From an uncultured Aquimarina sp. (GTDB lineage Bacteria; Bacteroidota; Bacteroidia; Flavobacteriales; Flavobacteriaceae): a stretch of 33,662 bases of DNA. Positions 25,109 through 32,611 of this stretch are shown here, piece after piece. The notes below the pieces were generated by a model. It worked only from the letters and a program-made list of their open reading frames with translations, did no database searches and was not told the origin of the DNA. The position numbers and the translations under genes were made by a program. The stretch is taken from assembly GCA_937951135.1 (NCBI GenBank), contig CALFCI010000160.1:1-33662 (forward strand). The letters are read 5' to 3'. Within the stretch, counting starts at the first letter, position 1, and every line of letters starts with the position of its first letter.

Positions 25109-26269
25109 TTATGCGCTTCTTTTTCCTTTAAATACAATATTTTTAATGATTTTTATTCCATAAGTAATATCAGTGCCAATTGGATTTTGCTCATAGGCTT
25201 TTAAATACCGCATTTCAGATTCCATAATTTCATCTAATGTGGTAGGCATATCTGCATAATATGGAGGAATCAAACCGGGCTTAAAACGGGTTCTTTTTTC
25301 TTGTAATTCCTTGGAGTATAAACTAAAATAATGCGAACTTAATGGGCGTCCTCCAATCAATTTCATATCTCCTTTAAAGAAGTTAATAAACATAGGAAGC
25401 TCATCAATCCAATATTTACGCATCATTCTTCCTTCATTAGAAATTCTAAAATCATTTTTTATTTTCCCTCCATCTTTAAGGCTATTACGGTCAAATACAT
25501 ATTGTTGTAAGTACTCGGAATACGGATACATGGTTCTAAATTTTAGGACATGAATCGGTTTTCCGTTTTTACCTACTCTTTTTAATCGAATTAAAGGGCC
25601 ATAGGATGGATCCATATCATAGGTTGGAGCTTTTGATTTTTTGGCAACAAAATACAGTTTGTCATCAATAACATGTTCCGCAACCACATCAAAACCACAA
25701 GAATATAATCTTCCTAAGGTTTCGGCTTTTGTTAATACTCTTCCATACCCTTTGGTAATCTTGAAATATAGTTTTTTGGTAAAACTAAGCTTTGGACATA
25801 TTCTGTTCCAAATAAAATCTCCACAATAATAGATATAGTTTAATGGTTTTGGAAATTTTTTGAGGAGCTTCTTTTTACGAGAAGTGTATGTTTCTATAGC
25901 ATTAATAAATAGCCCTCCTTCAGGTAATTTATCATTTACGGTTTCAAAAAATTTATTGATGCGTTTATAATTATTGACTACCTCTAAGTTGACAATCGCT
26001 TTGCAATCTTTCTGATCCGCATGATTAATATCTACCAAAGATCGGGTGTCGGTTACCACAACATCTTTTAGTAAGAGGTGACTTAAATGATCACAAATCA
26101 ATTCATGAACATCATCACTATAGTTTTGAGCAGTAATAGTTTTTACTGCGATCTTACGCTCGTTCCTTAATGCATAAGGACTTGGGACTGAAGTAGTATA
26201 TGTGGTAAGATCATACGCGTTTCTATCTAAATAATGATAGACTTCAGGACCGATTCCTTCTTTAATCAT
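25109..26269 (-). CDS. Bacterial sugar transferase with a methyltransferase-like N-terminal domain
   Basis: This 386-residue protein has the PF02397 sugar transferase (phosphoglycosyl transferase) core in its C-terminal part (about 222-386): LIRLKRVGKNGKPIHVLKFRTM, then IDELPMFINFFKGDMKLIGGRPLS with the Asp-Glu pair. Such enzymes place the first sugar phosphate on undecaprenyl phosphate. The N-terminal part (about 1-210) lacks the usual membrane helices and instead has a methyltransferase-like pattern, with INKFFETVNDKLPEGGLFINA and ETLGRLYSCGFDVVAEHVID, but no clear SAM-binding GxGxG. This arrangement is familiar in Bacteroidota. The core starts without the canonical hydrophobic re-entrant helix, so membrane attachment must differ. 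It lies in the exopolysaccharide locus, upstream of the Wzc kinase gene in transcription. Confidence 0.8.
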   Translation of the reverse strand: MIKEGIGPEVYHYLDRNAYDLTTYTTSVPSPYALRNERKIAVKTITAQNYSDDVHELICDHLSHLLLKDVVVTDTRSLVDINHADQKDCKAIVNLEVVNNYKRINKFFETVNDKLPEGGLFINAIETYTSRKKKLLKKFPKPLNYIYYCGDFIWNRICPKLSFTKKLYFKITKGYGRVLTKAETLGRLYSCGFDVVAEHVIDDKLYFVAKKSKAPTYDMDPSYGPLIRLKRVGKNGKPIHVLKFRTMYPYSEYLQQYVFDRNSLKDGGKIKNDFRISNEGRMMRKYWIDELPMFINFFKGDMKLIGGRPLSSHYFSLYSKELQEKRTRFKPGLIPPYYADMPTTLDEIMESEMRYLKAYEQNPIGTDITYGIKIIKNIVFKGKRSA

Positions 26270-26820
26270 CTTTTAAAGAAGATATTTAAAACATTAGGAA
26301 CAATATAGCATTTTATAAAATTGATGTGAAATAGACTTTTTCTGTTTTCAACATCTGAAGTAAAGTAGGTGAAGTTCATGATATACTTAGGTTTAATTAG
26401 TGATCTAAATATAGAGGCTGTTTCTGAAAATTTAAAATGGTTTTTCCGTAAAATTTGTATGTTATGTATTTGTTTACTAGTACATTAGGGTTTTTAGTGT
26501 AGAATCCACAATGCATATTGATGTTTAACCATAACAATTTACAATTCCATAATACTAATGGTTTATTTATTTTTAAAATATGGAGTATTGTACTTGTTTT
26601 TATGGGGTTTTTATCGTTAAAAGTTATTTTTTTTACGATGAAATAATGTTTTTTAAAGTGTTTTTCTTCTAGTTGTACTAATTTGAAGGAAAAAAATGAT
26701 ACCATTTAATCCACATTGTGGAGTTTAATTCTCCGAGGCTTGCCTCGAAATGTAAAAAATAGGTATCCGCTGAATGCCTCGTGAGCTTGCTCCGAGGGAG
26801 TTGACTCAGACTGTGTGTTT
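26270..26820. other. 551-bp AT-rich intergenic region with hairpins
   Basis: This gap separates the SGNH gene from the sugar transferase gene, both on the minus strand, so it probably holds a promoter for the sugar transferase. The only ORF (26397-26705, minus) codes for a low-complexity Lys/Asn/Ile/Phe-rich string with no recognisable feature and is judged spurious. Near the right end are three hairpins: CCACA-t-TGTGG (26711-26721), CGAGGC-tt-GCCTCG (26734-26747) and CCTCG...CGAGG with an inner AGC-tt-GCT (26777-26797). Confidence 0.6.
26734..26797. repeat. Pair of GC-rich hairpins, probable dispersed flavobacterial intergenic repeat / terminator for the SGNH gene
   Basis: Two hairpins built on the same CCTCG/CGAGG arms stand out in AT-rich DNA just beyond the SGNH stop codon (26821). 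The second contains the string TCGTGAGCTTGCTCCGAGG, of a type repeatedly seen in flavobacterial intergenic DNA. They may terminate transcription of the acyltransferase pair; neither is followed on the minus strand by a clean U-tract, so this is uncertain. Confidence 0.45.
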
Positions 26821-27738
26821 TTAAAAAGCACTACGTTGTAGTAATTTCGTGATCAATTTTTGAGTATGTATAGTTCTTCCTTTTTTATTTAAATGATATA
26901 CGCTATCAAAAAAGTAAGCATCAGGATATACGAAATCAGTGGCGCTAGAAATAATTGCTATATGAAGATGTTGTCTTATTTGTTCATCGAATTGCGTCAC
27001 TATCTTTTTGTTTTTAAGGTATTCGGATTTTGCATACGCTCCATAAGAGAAGAGTACAGTAATTCCTTTTTGTTGTGTATAGGTATAAAAATCATTTAAA
27101 AGTTTAATTTCAGCTCCTTTATCGGTACTGATTTGGGTTTTGCTACCCAACTTATTTGGTAATGTCATGGTAAGGTGATTGGTTCCGTCACCATAGCTGT
27201 TAAATGTTCCTCGTGTATAGATAGGGTCTTTTTTTTCAAGATTCAAATACTGCATCATTGTTTTTTTATAGTGTATATGATGGTTATTCAAAAAGGTATT
27301 GCGTAATGACTTTTGTTTGCCTGAACTATAGGTCAACGCTTTAGGATGGTAGTAAGCAACCATTTGCTGTAATTTTTTATTGCCTTCCAAGGGCATTATA
27401 TGTTCAATAGATAGGATAATAACATCTCCTTGTGTTGCCACGTCTTTTAATTCGTTAAGAATAAAAGAGAGTCCTAATTGCGCGTGTAAGCCTAAATTTA
27501 ATACAGGTTTCCCTAATGCAGCTGTTAATTGTTCACTGTCGATTCCAAAAACGAGATTAGACCCACCTGCCAATAGTATTTTAGGTGTAGTAATTTTTTT
27601 TGCGCTCTGATGTTTGTCTGCCATTGCGGCTAAATATTCGGTACTCGTTGCTTTTGACGGTCCAATCCATGGCAATACTAAAGCAGCAGCACTTACTATG
27701 CTTAGGAAAATAAACGATTTTAAGAGGAATTTTTTCAT
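26821..27738 (-). CDS. SGNH/AlgJ-DltD-like protein, partner of the MBOAT acyltransferase
   Basis: This 305-residue protein has an N-terminal membrane anchor or signal (about 5-24) and an otherwise extracytoplasmic domain. It shows SGNH-hydrolase blocks: LLAGGSNLVFG with Ser60 in the nucleophile position (GGS for GDS), NLGLHAQLGL as a likely block II, and FFDSVYHLNKKGR with Asp278 and His282. It lies 17 bp after an MBOAT gene, the pairing seen in AlgI-AlgJ and PatA-PatB systems, where the SGNH protein takes the acyl group passed across the membrane and O-acylates the polysaccharide. Its substrate here is presumably the polymer made by the flanking exopolysaccharide genes. Specific family assignment is by motif only. 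Confidence 0.72.
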   Translation of the reverse strand: MKKFLLKSFIFLSIVSAAALVLPWIGPSKATSTEYLAAMADKHQSAKKITTPKILLAGGSNLVFGIDSEQLTAALGKPVLNLGLHAQLGLSFILNELKDVATQGDVIILSIEHIMPLEGNKKLQQMVAYYHPKALTYSSGKQKSLRNTFLNNHHIHYKKTMMQYLNLEKKDPIYTRGTFNSYGDGTNHLTMTLPNKLGSKTQISTDKGAEIKLLNDFYTYTQQKGITVLFSYGAYAKSEYLKNKKIVTQFDEQIRQHLHIAIISSATDFVYPDAYFFDSVYHLNKKGRTIHTQKLITKLLQRSAF

Positions 27739-27755
27739 AGGTTCATAGCGTATTA

Positions 27756-29189
27756 TTAAAATTGAAAATAAATAAACTGTTGTTCATTTCCTGCATAATA
27801 CAAAATCACAGCAGTGAGTATACTATAGATAGACCATCGAAATAGTGTTGGAATTTTAGGAATGCCAGCAAGAGCATGTTCAGTTGTTCGACCCAACCAT
27901 TCTACGCCCATAAACAGGATAATGAGTAGGAATACTTTCTTTGGAAATACTTGAGGAAAGGTAAATACTGATGATGAAGCAATTTCAGTGATGTATTGCA
28001 CGGCATGTTGAACAGTATCAGCTCTAAAAAATATCCAAGCCAATACCGTCAGTCCAAAAGTGATGGTCATCTTTATGATTTCGCGTATCGAAGGAAAAAA
28101 GCGATGTGCTGCAATGGGTCCCAAATTATTTCTGTTCATGCCCAATAATAATAGCGGAAGAAAATACAGCGCATTGAGTGCTCCCCAGATGATAAAGGTC
28201 CAATTGGCACCATGCCAAAACCCACTGACAATAAAAATAATAAATGTATTTCTGATTTTCATTCCGACACCTCCCTTGCTTCCTCCTAAAGGAATATAGA
28301 GGTAATCTCTAAACCAAGTAGAAAGTGAGATATGCCAGCGCCTCCAAAACTCAGCGATGTCTCTTGAAAAATAGGGATACGCAAAATTGCGATTGAGATT
28401 GAAACCAAATAATCGAGAAGTACCAATGGCAATATCGGAGTATCCAGAGAAATCTCCATAAATCTGAAAGGTGAAAAATAATGCGCCTATAATTAGCGTA
28501 CTTCCGGTATAGGTTTCAGAATTATTAAAAATAGTATTGGCATACTCGGCACAGGTATCGGCGATGACTATTTTTTTAAATAGTCCCCACAGTATTTGAC
28601 GTAAACCATCTGTTGCTGCTGTGTAGTTAAATGTTCGTTTTTTGTAAAATTGAGGGAGTAGATGTGTGGCCCGTTCTATAGGACCTGCGACCAATTGCGG
28701 AAAAAAACATACAAATGCTGAAAACGCAATAAACCCTTTTGTAGGTTCAAGCTGTTTTCGATATACATCGATGGTGTAACTGAGTGTTTGAAATGTATAG
28801 AAGCTAATACCTATAGGTAATATAATATCTAAAGTGTTCGCCTGAATGGGATTTCCGAAAAATGAAAAGGCGGCAACAAAATTTTCTTGAAAGAAATTAT
28901 AGTATTTAAAAAATCCTAGAAATCCAAGATTGATAAGAATACTAGTAGCCAACAATGTTTTTCTTGATATGGGTGTAATAGCAGTTTTAAGTCCAAGCCC
29001 TATGGTGTAATCTACAATCGTGCTAAATAAAATTAAGGAAAGAAATTTCCAGTCCCACCATCCATAAAAAACATAGCTTGCTAGAACAATGACAAGATTT
29101 TGTAGTTTGAGGTTATGTTGGGTTACAAACCAATAGAGTATAAAAACAATAGGTAGAAATATAGCAAAATCAATGGAGTTAAATAGCAT
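27756..29189 (-). CDS. MBOAT-family membrane O-acyltransferase (AlgI/PatA-like)
   Basis: This 477-residue polytopic inner-membrane protein has about ten or more hydrophobic segments. Signature blocks are FPQLVAGPIERA, SRDIAEFWRRWHISLSTWFRDYLYIPLG and GFWHGANW with catalytic His326. The family moves acyl groups, often acetyl, from cytoplasmic donors to extracytoplasmic polysaccharide acceptors. It is followed by the SGNH partner (17 bp) and preceded by a deacetylase-like gene (4 bp), so the three are probably one transcript that sets the acetylation pattern of the exopolysaccharide. Confidence 0.93.
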   Translation of the reverse strand: MLFNSIDFAIFLPIVFILYWFVTQHNLKLQNLVIVLASYVFYGWWDWKFLSLILFSTIVDYTIGLGLKTAITPISRKTLLATSILINLGFLGFFKYYNFFQENFVAAFSFFGNPIQANTLDIILPIGISFYTFQTLSYTIDVYRKQLEPTKGFIAFSAFVCFFPQLVAGPIERATHLLPQFYKKRTFNYTAATDGLRQILWGLFKKIVIADTCAEYANTIFNNSETYTGSTLIIGALFFTFQIYGDFSGYSDIAIGTSRLFGFNLNRNFAYPYFSRDIAEFWRRWHISLSTWFRDYLYIPLGGSKGGVGMKIRNTFIIFIVSGFWHGANWTFIIWGALNALYFLPLLLLGMNRNNLGPIAAHRFFPSIREIIKMTITFGLTVLAWIFFRADTVQHAVQYITEIASSSVFTFPQVFPKKVFLLIILFMGVEWLGRTTEHALAGIPKIPTLFRWSIYSILTAVILYYAGNEQQFIYFQF

Positions 29190-29193
29190 AGTA

Positions 29194-29949
29194 TTAAGAG
29201 TTTACAAAAAAAGTTTTCTTAACTACATTTTTAATATTTTGAAGTACAAGCTCCTTACTCCAGTTCCAAAGGTTGTCATTCCATCGCTGAGGGTGAAAGG
29301 TAAACATTACTGTGTTGGGCAATACTTGTTGTTGTGCAGCAGTAATGATTTGTGCTGTGCTATGGTAAGTGTTGGTATAGGTTGTATCCACTTTATCTCG
29401 AACACTGGTAGCGTGTCCATCCCATTTCCGACCGGTATCGGTGAGGTAAAAAACCTGATTGTAATCGACATCAAAATAGGGTTCGGCAAGGATTCCGTAG
29501 TCGCTATATTTATACTGTTCCCAGAGCTGTTTAGAATCGTATTTAGACATTGGGCTTCCATGCATGCAAATGGTGGTTACTGGTGCTAATTTTCGCAAGG
29601 CTATCAAGTTTTTTTTGAAATCATTGATTCCCAATTCAAGATCTCCATCCCATGTCGTTAAACATTCATAATGGTATCCAATTTCATGCCCTAATGCTGC
29701 AATTTCTTTGATAATGGCTTCATCCCAACTTTCGGGAACGGCTCTAAAGTAATACGTACCTTGAATCCCCATTTGTTCTTGAATTTGCGCAAATACTAAT
29801 GAGTTTTGAGGTAATAAATCTACGTCATGACGTAATACGATACTTTTCGATTCAGGCATTTTTATAAAGGCTTCAAAAGTTTGGAAGGTATAGTTTTGAT
29901 CTATTAATGTTTCTAGTAGCTTAATATATTGTTGTACTGTGAAATCCAT
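29194..29949 (-). CDS. Polysaccharide deacetylase-like (NodB-fold) protein
   Basis: This 251-residue protein has IVLRHDVDLLP (His41, Asp42, Asp44) matching the RHDVD first motif and GHEIGYHYE (His88, His93) matching the metal-binding second motif of a branch of polysaccharide-deacetylase-like proteins; His130 in CMHGSP is another candidate ligand. The His spacing is four rather than the three of classical NodB. No signal peptide is evident, so it may be cytoplasmic, which is unusual for a polymer deacetylase and suggests a lipid-linked or nucleotide-sugar substrate, or a non-catalytic role. It is the first gene of the deacetylase-MBOAT-SGNH cluster, 4 bp before the MBOAT gene. A period-7 repeat lies directly upstream. 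Confidence 0.78.
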   Translation of the reverse strand: MDFTVQQYIKLLETLIDQNYTFQTFEAFIKMPESKSIVLRHDVDLLPQNSLVFAQIQEQMGIQGTYYFRAVPESWDEAIIKEIAALGHEIGYHYECLTTWDGDLELGINDFKKNLIALRKLAPVTTICMHGSPMSKYDSKQLWEQYKYSDYGILAEPYFDVDYNQVFYLTDTGRKWDGHATSVRDKVDTTYTNTYHSTAQIITAAQQQVLPNTVMFTFHPQRWNDNLWNWSKELVLQNIKNVVKKTFFVNS

Positions 29950-29956
29950 GTTTTTT

Positions 29957-30012
29957 GTCAGTTGATAGTTGATGGTTGATGGTTGTCGGTTGTCGGTTGT
30001 TGGTTGTTGGAA
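29957..30012. repeat. Degenerate period-7 tandem repeat (GGTTGTN/GGTTGAT)
   Basis: Roughly eight consecutive 7-bp units of the form xxGTTGx (for example TGGTTGA, CGGTTGT, TGGTTGT) fill most of the 99-bp gap between the deacetylase and polyol dehydrogenase genes. The array sits just upstream of the deacetylase start codon, so copy number could affect expression. Related GTTGG-containing repeats are common in flavobacterial intergenic DNA. Confidence 0.75.
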
Positions 30013-30048
30013 GTTGGATTATTAGATTGTTGGATTGTTGGAATATGG

Positions 30049-31524
30049 TTAAAGTAGCTCTTGCATCAACTTTTTGATATCACCTTTTTTATAAAGCTCT
30101 TTCAGCATTGTAGTATAGCAAGTAACAAATCGTTCATTTTCTGAAAGCCCCCCAAACAGCAATTCTAGTTGAATAAATGCTAAGGGGTTAGTGGTAGTTT
30201 CTTTCGCTGCATCATGCAGTTTGCCTTGCATGGCGTCAATAATTTCCAGAGGCTGCCCGTTTTGGTCTACTTGTTTGTCGCTGTAATAGCACCAAGCGGC
30301 AATAACCAAGGTGGCGAATTTGATGCTTCCGCCAGTCGCCAAGTTCTCATGAATCGTAGCAATCAAAAATTTAGGCAGTTTGGCAGAGCTTTCTGAGCAA
30401 ATACGGCTGACGCTGTCTTTGATATTGGGGTTGGCAAAACGTTCGAGTAAGCTGTCTTTGTAGTCCTCTAAATTAATGCCGATTATCGGCCCTAAGATTG
30501 GAGTAGCTTCTTCATCTAGAAAGGCTCTTAAGTAGTTCGCAAAGAGTTCATCTTCTATGCAGGCATTGATAGTCGGGTGGCCGTGTAATGCTCCTAATAA
30601 GCCTAAAACGGAGTGCCCAGCATTGAGCAGTCGCAATTTCATTTTTTCATAAGGCCCCACATCGGGTACGAATTGTACACCTACGTTTTCAAAAGCAGGC
30701 CTGCCATTCGAAAATTTGTCTTCTACTACCCATTGTATAAAAGGTTCGCAGGTTACGGGCCAGGCATCTTGTACGCCATAGTTTTGTGCTAGAATATCAA
30801 TATCGGCTTGCGAGGTTACCGGCGTAATACGGTCTACCATACTATTCGGGAAGCAGACTTCTTTTGCTATCCATGTTGCCAAGTCCGCGTTTTGAACTTC
30901 AACAAAAGCGAGCAGCATTTTACGCGCCATGTCACCGTTGTGTTCGATATTATCACATGACATGATGGTGAATGCTGGGAGTCCTGCATCGCGGCGTCTT
31001 TTTAGGGCTGCGCATAGAAATCCGTAAACCGTAATTGGGTCCTCTGGGTGGCGGAGTTCGTGTTGTATGTCTGGGTTATGAAAATTGAATTCCCCCGTCG
31101 TAGGGTTGAAATTATAACCTCCTTCGGTAATCGTTAAGGAGACTATTTTAGTATCCGCATGCGCCATTTGCGCAATAACCGGTTCGGGGTCTGTGATGCC
31201 CATTTTAAAGTCGATAATCGACCCTATGACCTCGGGCTCTATTTTGCCGTCAGGGTGTTTGACCATCAAGGTATAGAGGTGGTCTTGTGCTTTTAAGACC
31301 TCATTAATATTACTATCCGCTTCGCGAAGTCCTATTCCAGTAATTCCCAAGGCATCTCCTAACTTGTTTAGTTCGTTTAGATAGTAGGCTAGGTGGGCTC
31401 TATGAAATCCGCCGACTCCGATATGAACAATACCGCTTATTATGTTAGTCCTGTCATACTTAGGAACCACTACGCTATCTGGAAAATCACCAAGGTTTTG
31501 TGTGTTCAATAGTAGCTTATCCAT
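30049..31524 (-). CDS. Mannitol dehydrogenase-family polyol dehydrogenase
   Basis: This 491-residue protein is of the long-chain polyol dehydrogenase family (mannitol 2-dehydrogenase, arabinitol dehydrogenase, fructuronate reductase), NAD(P)-dependent and cytosolic. It shows GIVHIGVGGFHRAH (31-44) for cofactor binding, TITEGGY, MSCDNIEHNG, FPNSMVDRITP and CEPFIQWVVED. The catalytic region reads MKLRLLNAGHS, with Lys296, Asn301 and His304 spaced as the Lys/Asn/His set of Pseudomonas mannitol 2-dehydrogenase. Overall it looks closest to the mannitol/arabinitol branch, but substrate is not certain. It starts 14 bp after the ribose-type permease gene, so the imported sugar or polyol is probably its substrate or precursor. 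Confidence 0.88.
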   Translation of the reverse strand: MDKLLLNTQNLGDFPDSVVVPKYDRTNIISGIVHIGVGGFHRAHLAYYLNELNKLGDALGITGIGLREADSNINEVLKAQDHLYTLMVKHPDGKIEPEVIGSIIDFKMGITDPEPVIAQMAHADTKIVSLTITEGGYNFNPTTGEFNFHNPDIQHELRHPEDPITVYGFLCAALKRRRDAGLPAFTIMSCDNIEHNGDMARKMLLAFVEVQNADLATWIAKEVCFPNSMVDRITPVTSQADIDILAQNYGVQDAWPVTCEPFIQWVVEDKFSNGRPAFENVGVQFVPDVGPYEKMKLRLLNAGHSVLGLLGALHGHPTINACIEDELFANYLRAFLDEEATPILGPIIGINLEDYKDSLLERFANPNIKDSVSRICSESSAKLPKFLIATIHENLATGGSIKFATLVIAAWCYYSDKQVDQNGQPLEIIDAMQGKLHDAAKETTTNPLAFIQLELLFGGLSENERFVTCYTTMLKELYKKGDIKKLMQELL

Positions 31525-31538
31525 AGAAAAAATCGTGC

Positions 31539-32507
31539 TTATTTGTTTTCAAAACGTTGTAGTAAAACCGCGAAAATGATGATACCCCCTTTGACTACTT
31601 GTTGCGGATACGAAGGTACATTCAAGAGGTTTAAGATATTACTGATTAGGCCTAATATCAATACCCCCATTAAGGTATTTATGGCGGTACCTCGGCCTCC
31701 GTTTAAGCTGGCACCCCCAATGACTACGGCGGCAATAGCATCCAACTCCCAAGCCATGCCCATGTTCGGAGACCCCAGATTGGTTCGTGACGCCACAACA
31801 ATGGCCGCAATGGCTGCTAAAGCACCGGAGATTGCATAGACCAAAAATTTGTATTTATTCACCTTGATGCCCGATAGGCGAGAGGCTTCCTCATTACTTC
31901 CGATAGCAATGATAATTCTTCCGAAAACATTGTAACGCAATAGCACCATGGCCAATAGCACAATAACCAAGAATACGATGGCGATGTTAGGAATTCCCAA
32001 CGTAGAATTGTTAGCAAAATTAGACATGTACAAACCCCCATAGGTTTCGAAAGTTATAGGAGAGCCGTTGGAATAGATAAAGCCCATACCACGCGCTACA
32101 GTCATCAAAGCCAAGGTCGCTATAAACGGCGCCATTTTTTGGTAGGCCACTAAATAGCCCGACACACTACCCAAGCCAAAGCCAATGACTATCGTAATTA
32201 AAATAGCCAAGGGCAAGGCAAAAATATTGATGAGCAATGCAAAGGCCACGGCCAATAGGGCCACCAATGAACCTACCGATAAATCAATGCCCCCCGTAAG
32301 AATCACAATCAGCATACCAATACTGATGATACCGATGCCCGAAACTTGTTTTAAAAGGTTGCTCAAATTCACCTCGGTAAAAAACACATCAGAGATGAAG
32401 GCTGAAAAAATAACCAGACAAACAAAGATGAATATGGTGTTGTATTTTATGATGAACTGAAGTATGCCTTTCGGACTACCTAATTGTTCTTTTAAGGTTA
32501 AAGCCAT
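31539..32507 (-). CDS. Ribose-type sugar ABC transporter permease (RbsC family)
   Basis: This 322-residue inner-membrane protein has about eight to ten TM helices and the family blocks GIGMLIVILTGGIDLSVGSL and AVVIGGASLNGGRGTAINTLMGVLI (each in the usual place). Length matches RbsC/AraH/XylH-type permeases. It works with the ATPase encoded 104 bp upstream in transcription and an unseen periplasmic binding protein to import a monosaccharide or polyol. The polyol dehydrogenase gene follows 14 bp downstream, which suggests a polyol cargo. Confidence 0.92.
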   Translation of the reverse strand: MALTLKEQLGSPKGILQFIIKYNTIFIFVCLVIFSAFISDVFFTEVNLSNLLKQVSGIGIISIGMLIVILTGGIDLSVGSLVALLAVAFALLINIFALPLAILITIVIGFGLGSVSGYLVAYQKMAPFIATLALMTVARGMGFIYSNGSPITFETYGGLYMSNFANNSTLGIPNIAIVFLVIVLLAMVLLRYNVFGRIIIAIGSNEEASRLSGIKVNKYKFLVYAISGALAAIAAIVVASRTNLGSPNMGMAWELDAIAAVVIGGASLNGGRGTAINTLMGVLILGLISNILNLLNVPSYPQQVVKGGIIIFAVLLQRFENK

Positions 32508-32572
32508 TGTTGGTCTATTTTTTTATTAATCTATAAATCGGTTAAAACGATACATTTTAGTACATCTAGCAT

Positions 32573-32610
32573 ACTGCCAACTGCAACTGCCAACTGCAAC
32601 TGCCAACTGC
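32573..32610. repeat. Period-13 tandem repeat (ACTGCCA-ACTGCA)
   Basis: ACTGCCA and ACTGCA alternate for nearly three full cycles in the 104-bp gap between the ABC ATPase and permease genes, ending 1 bp before the ATPase stop codon on the complementary strand. No stable hairpin is evident. It resembles the TTGGCA-type repeats common in flavobacterial genomes. Confidence 0.7.
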
Positions 32611-32611
32611 T

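Noticed and set aside
26397-26705. 102-codon minus-strand ORF in the large intergenic gap
   Set aside because: Low-complexity Lys/Asn/Ile/Phe-rich sequence in AT-rich DNA, no recognisable motif and no convincing ribosome-binding site.
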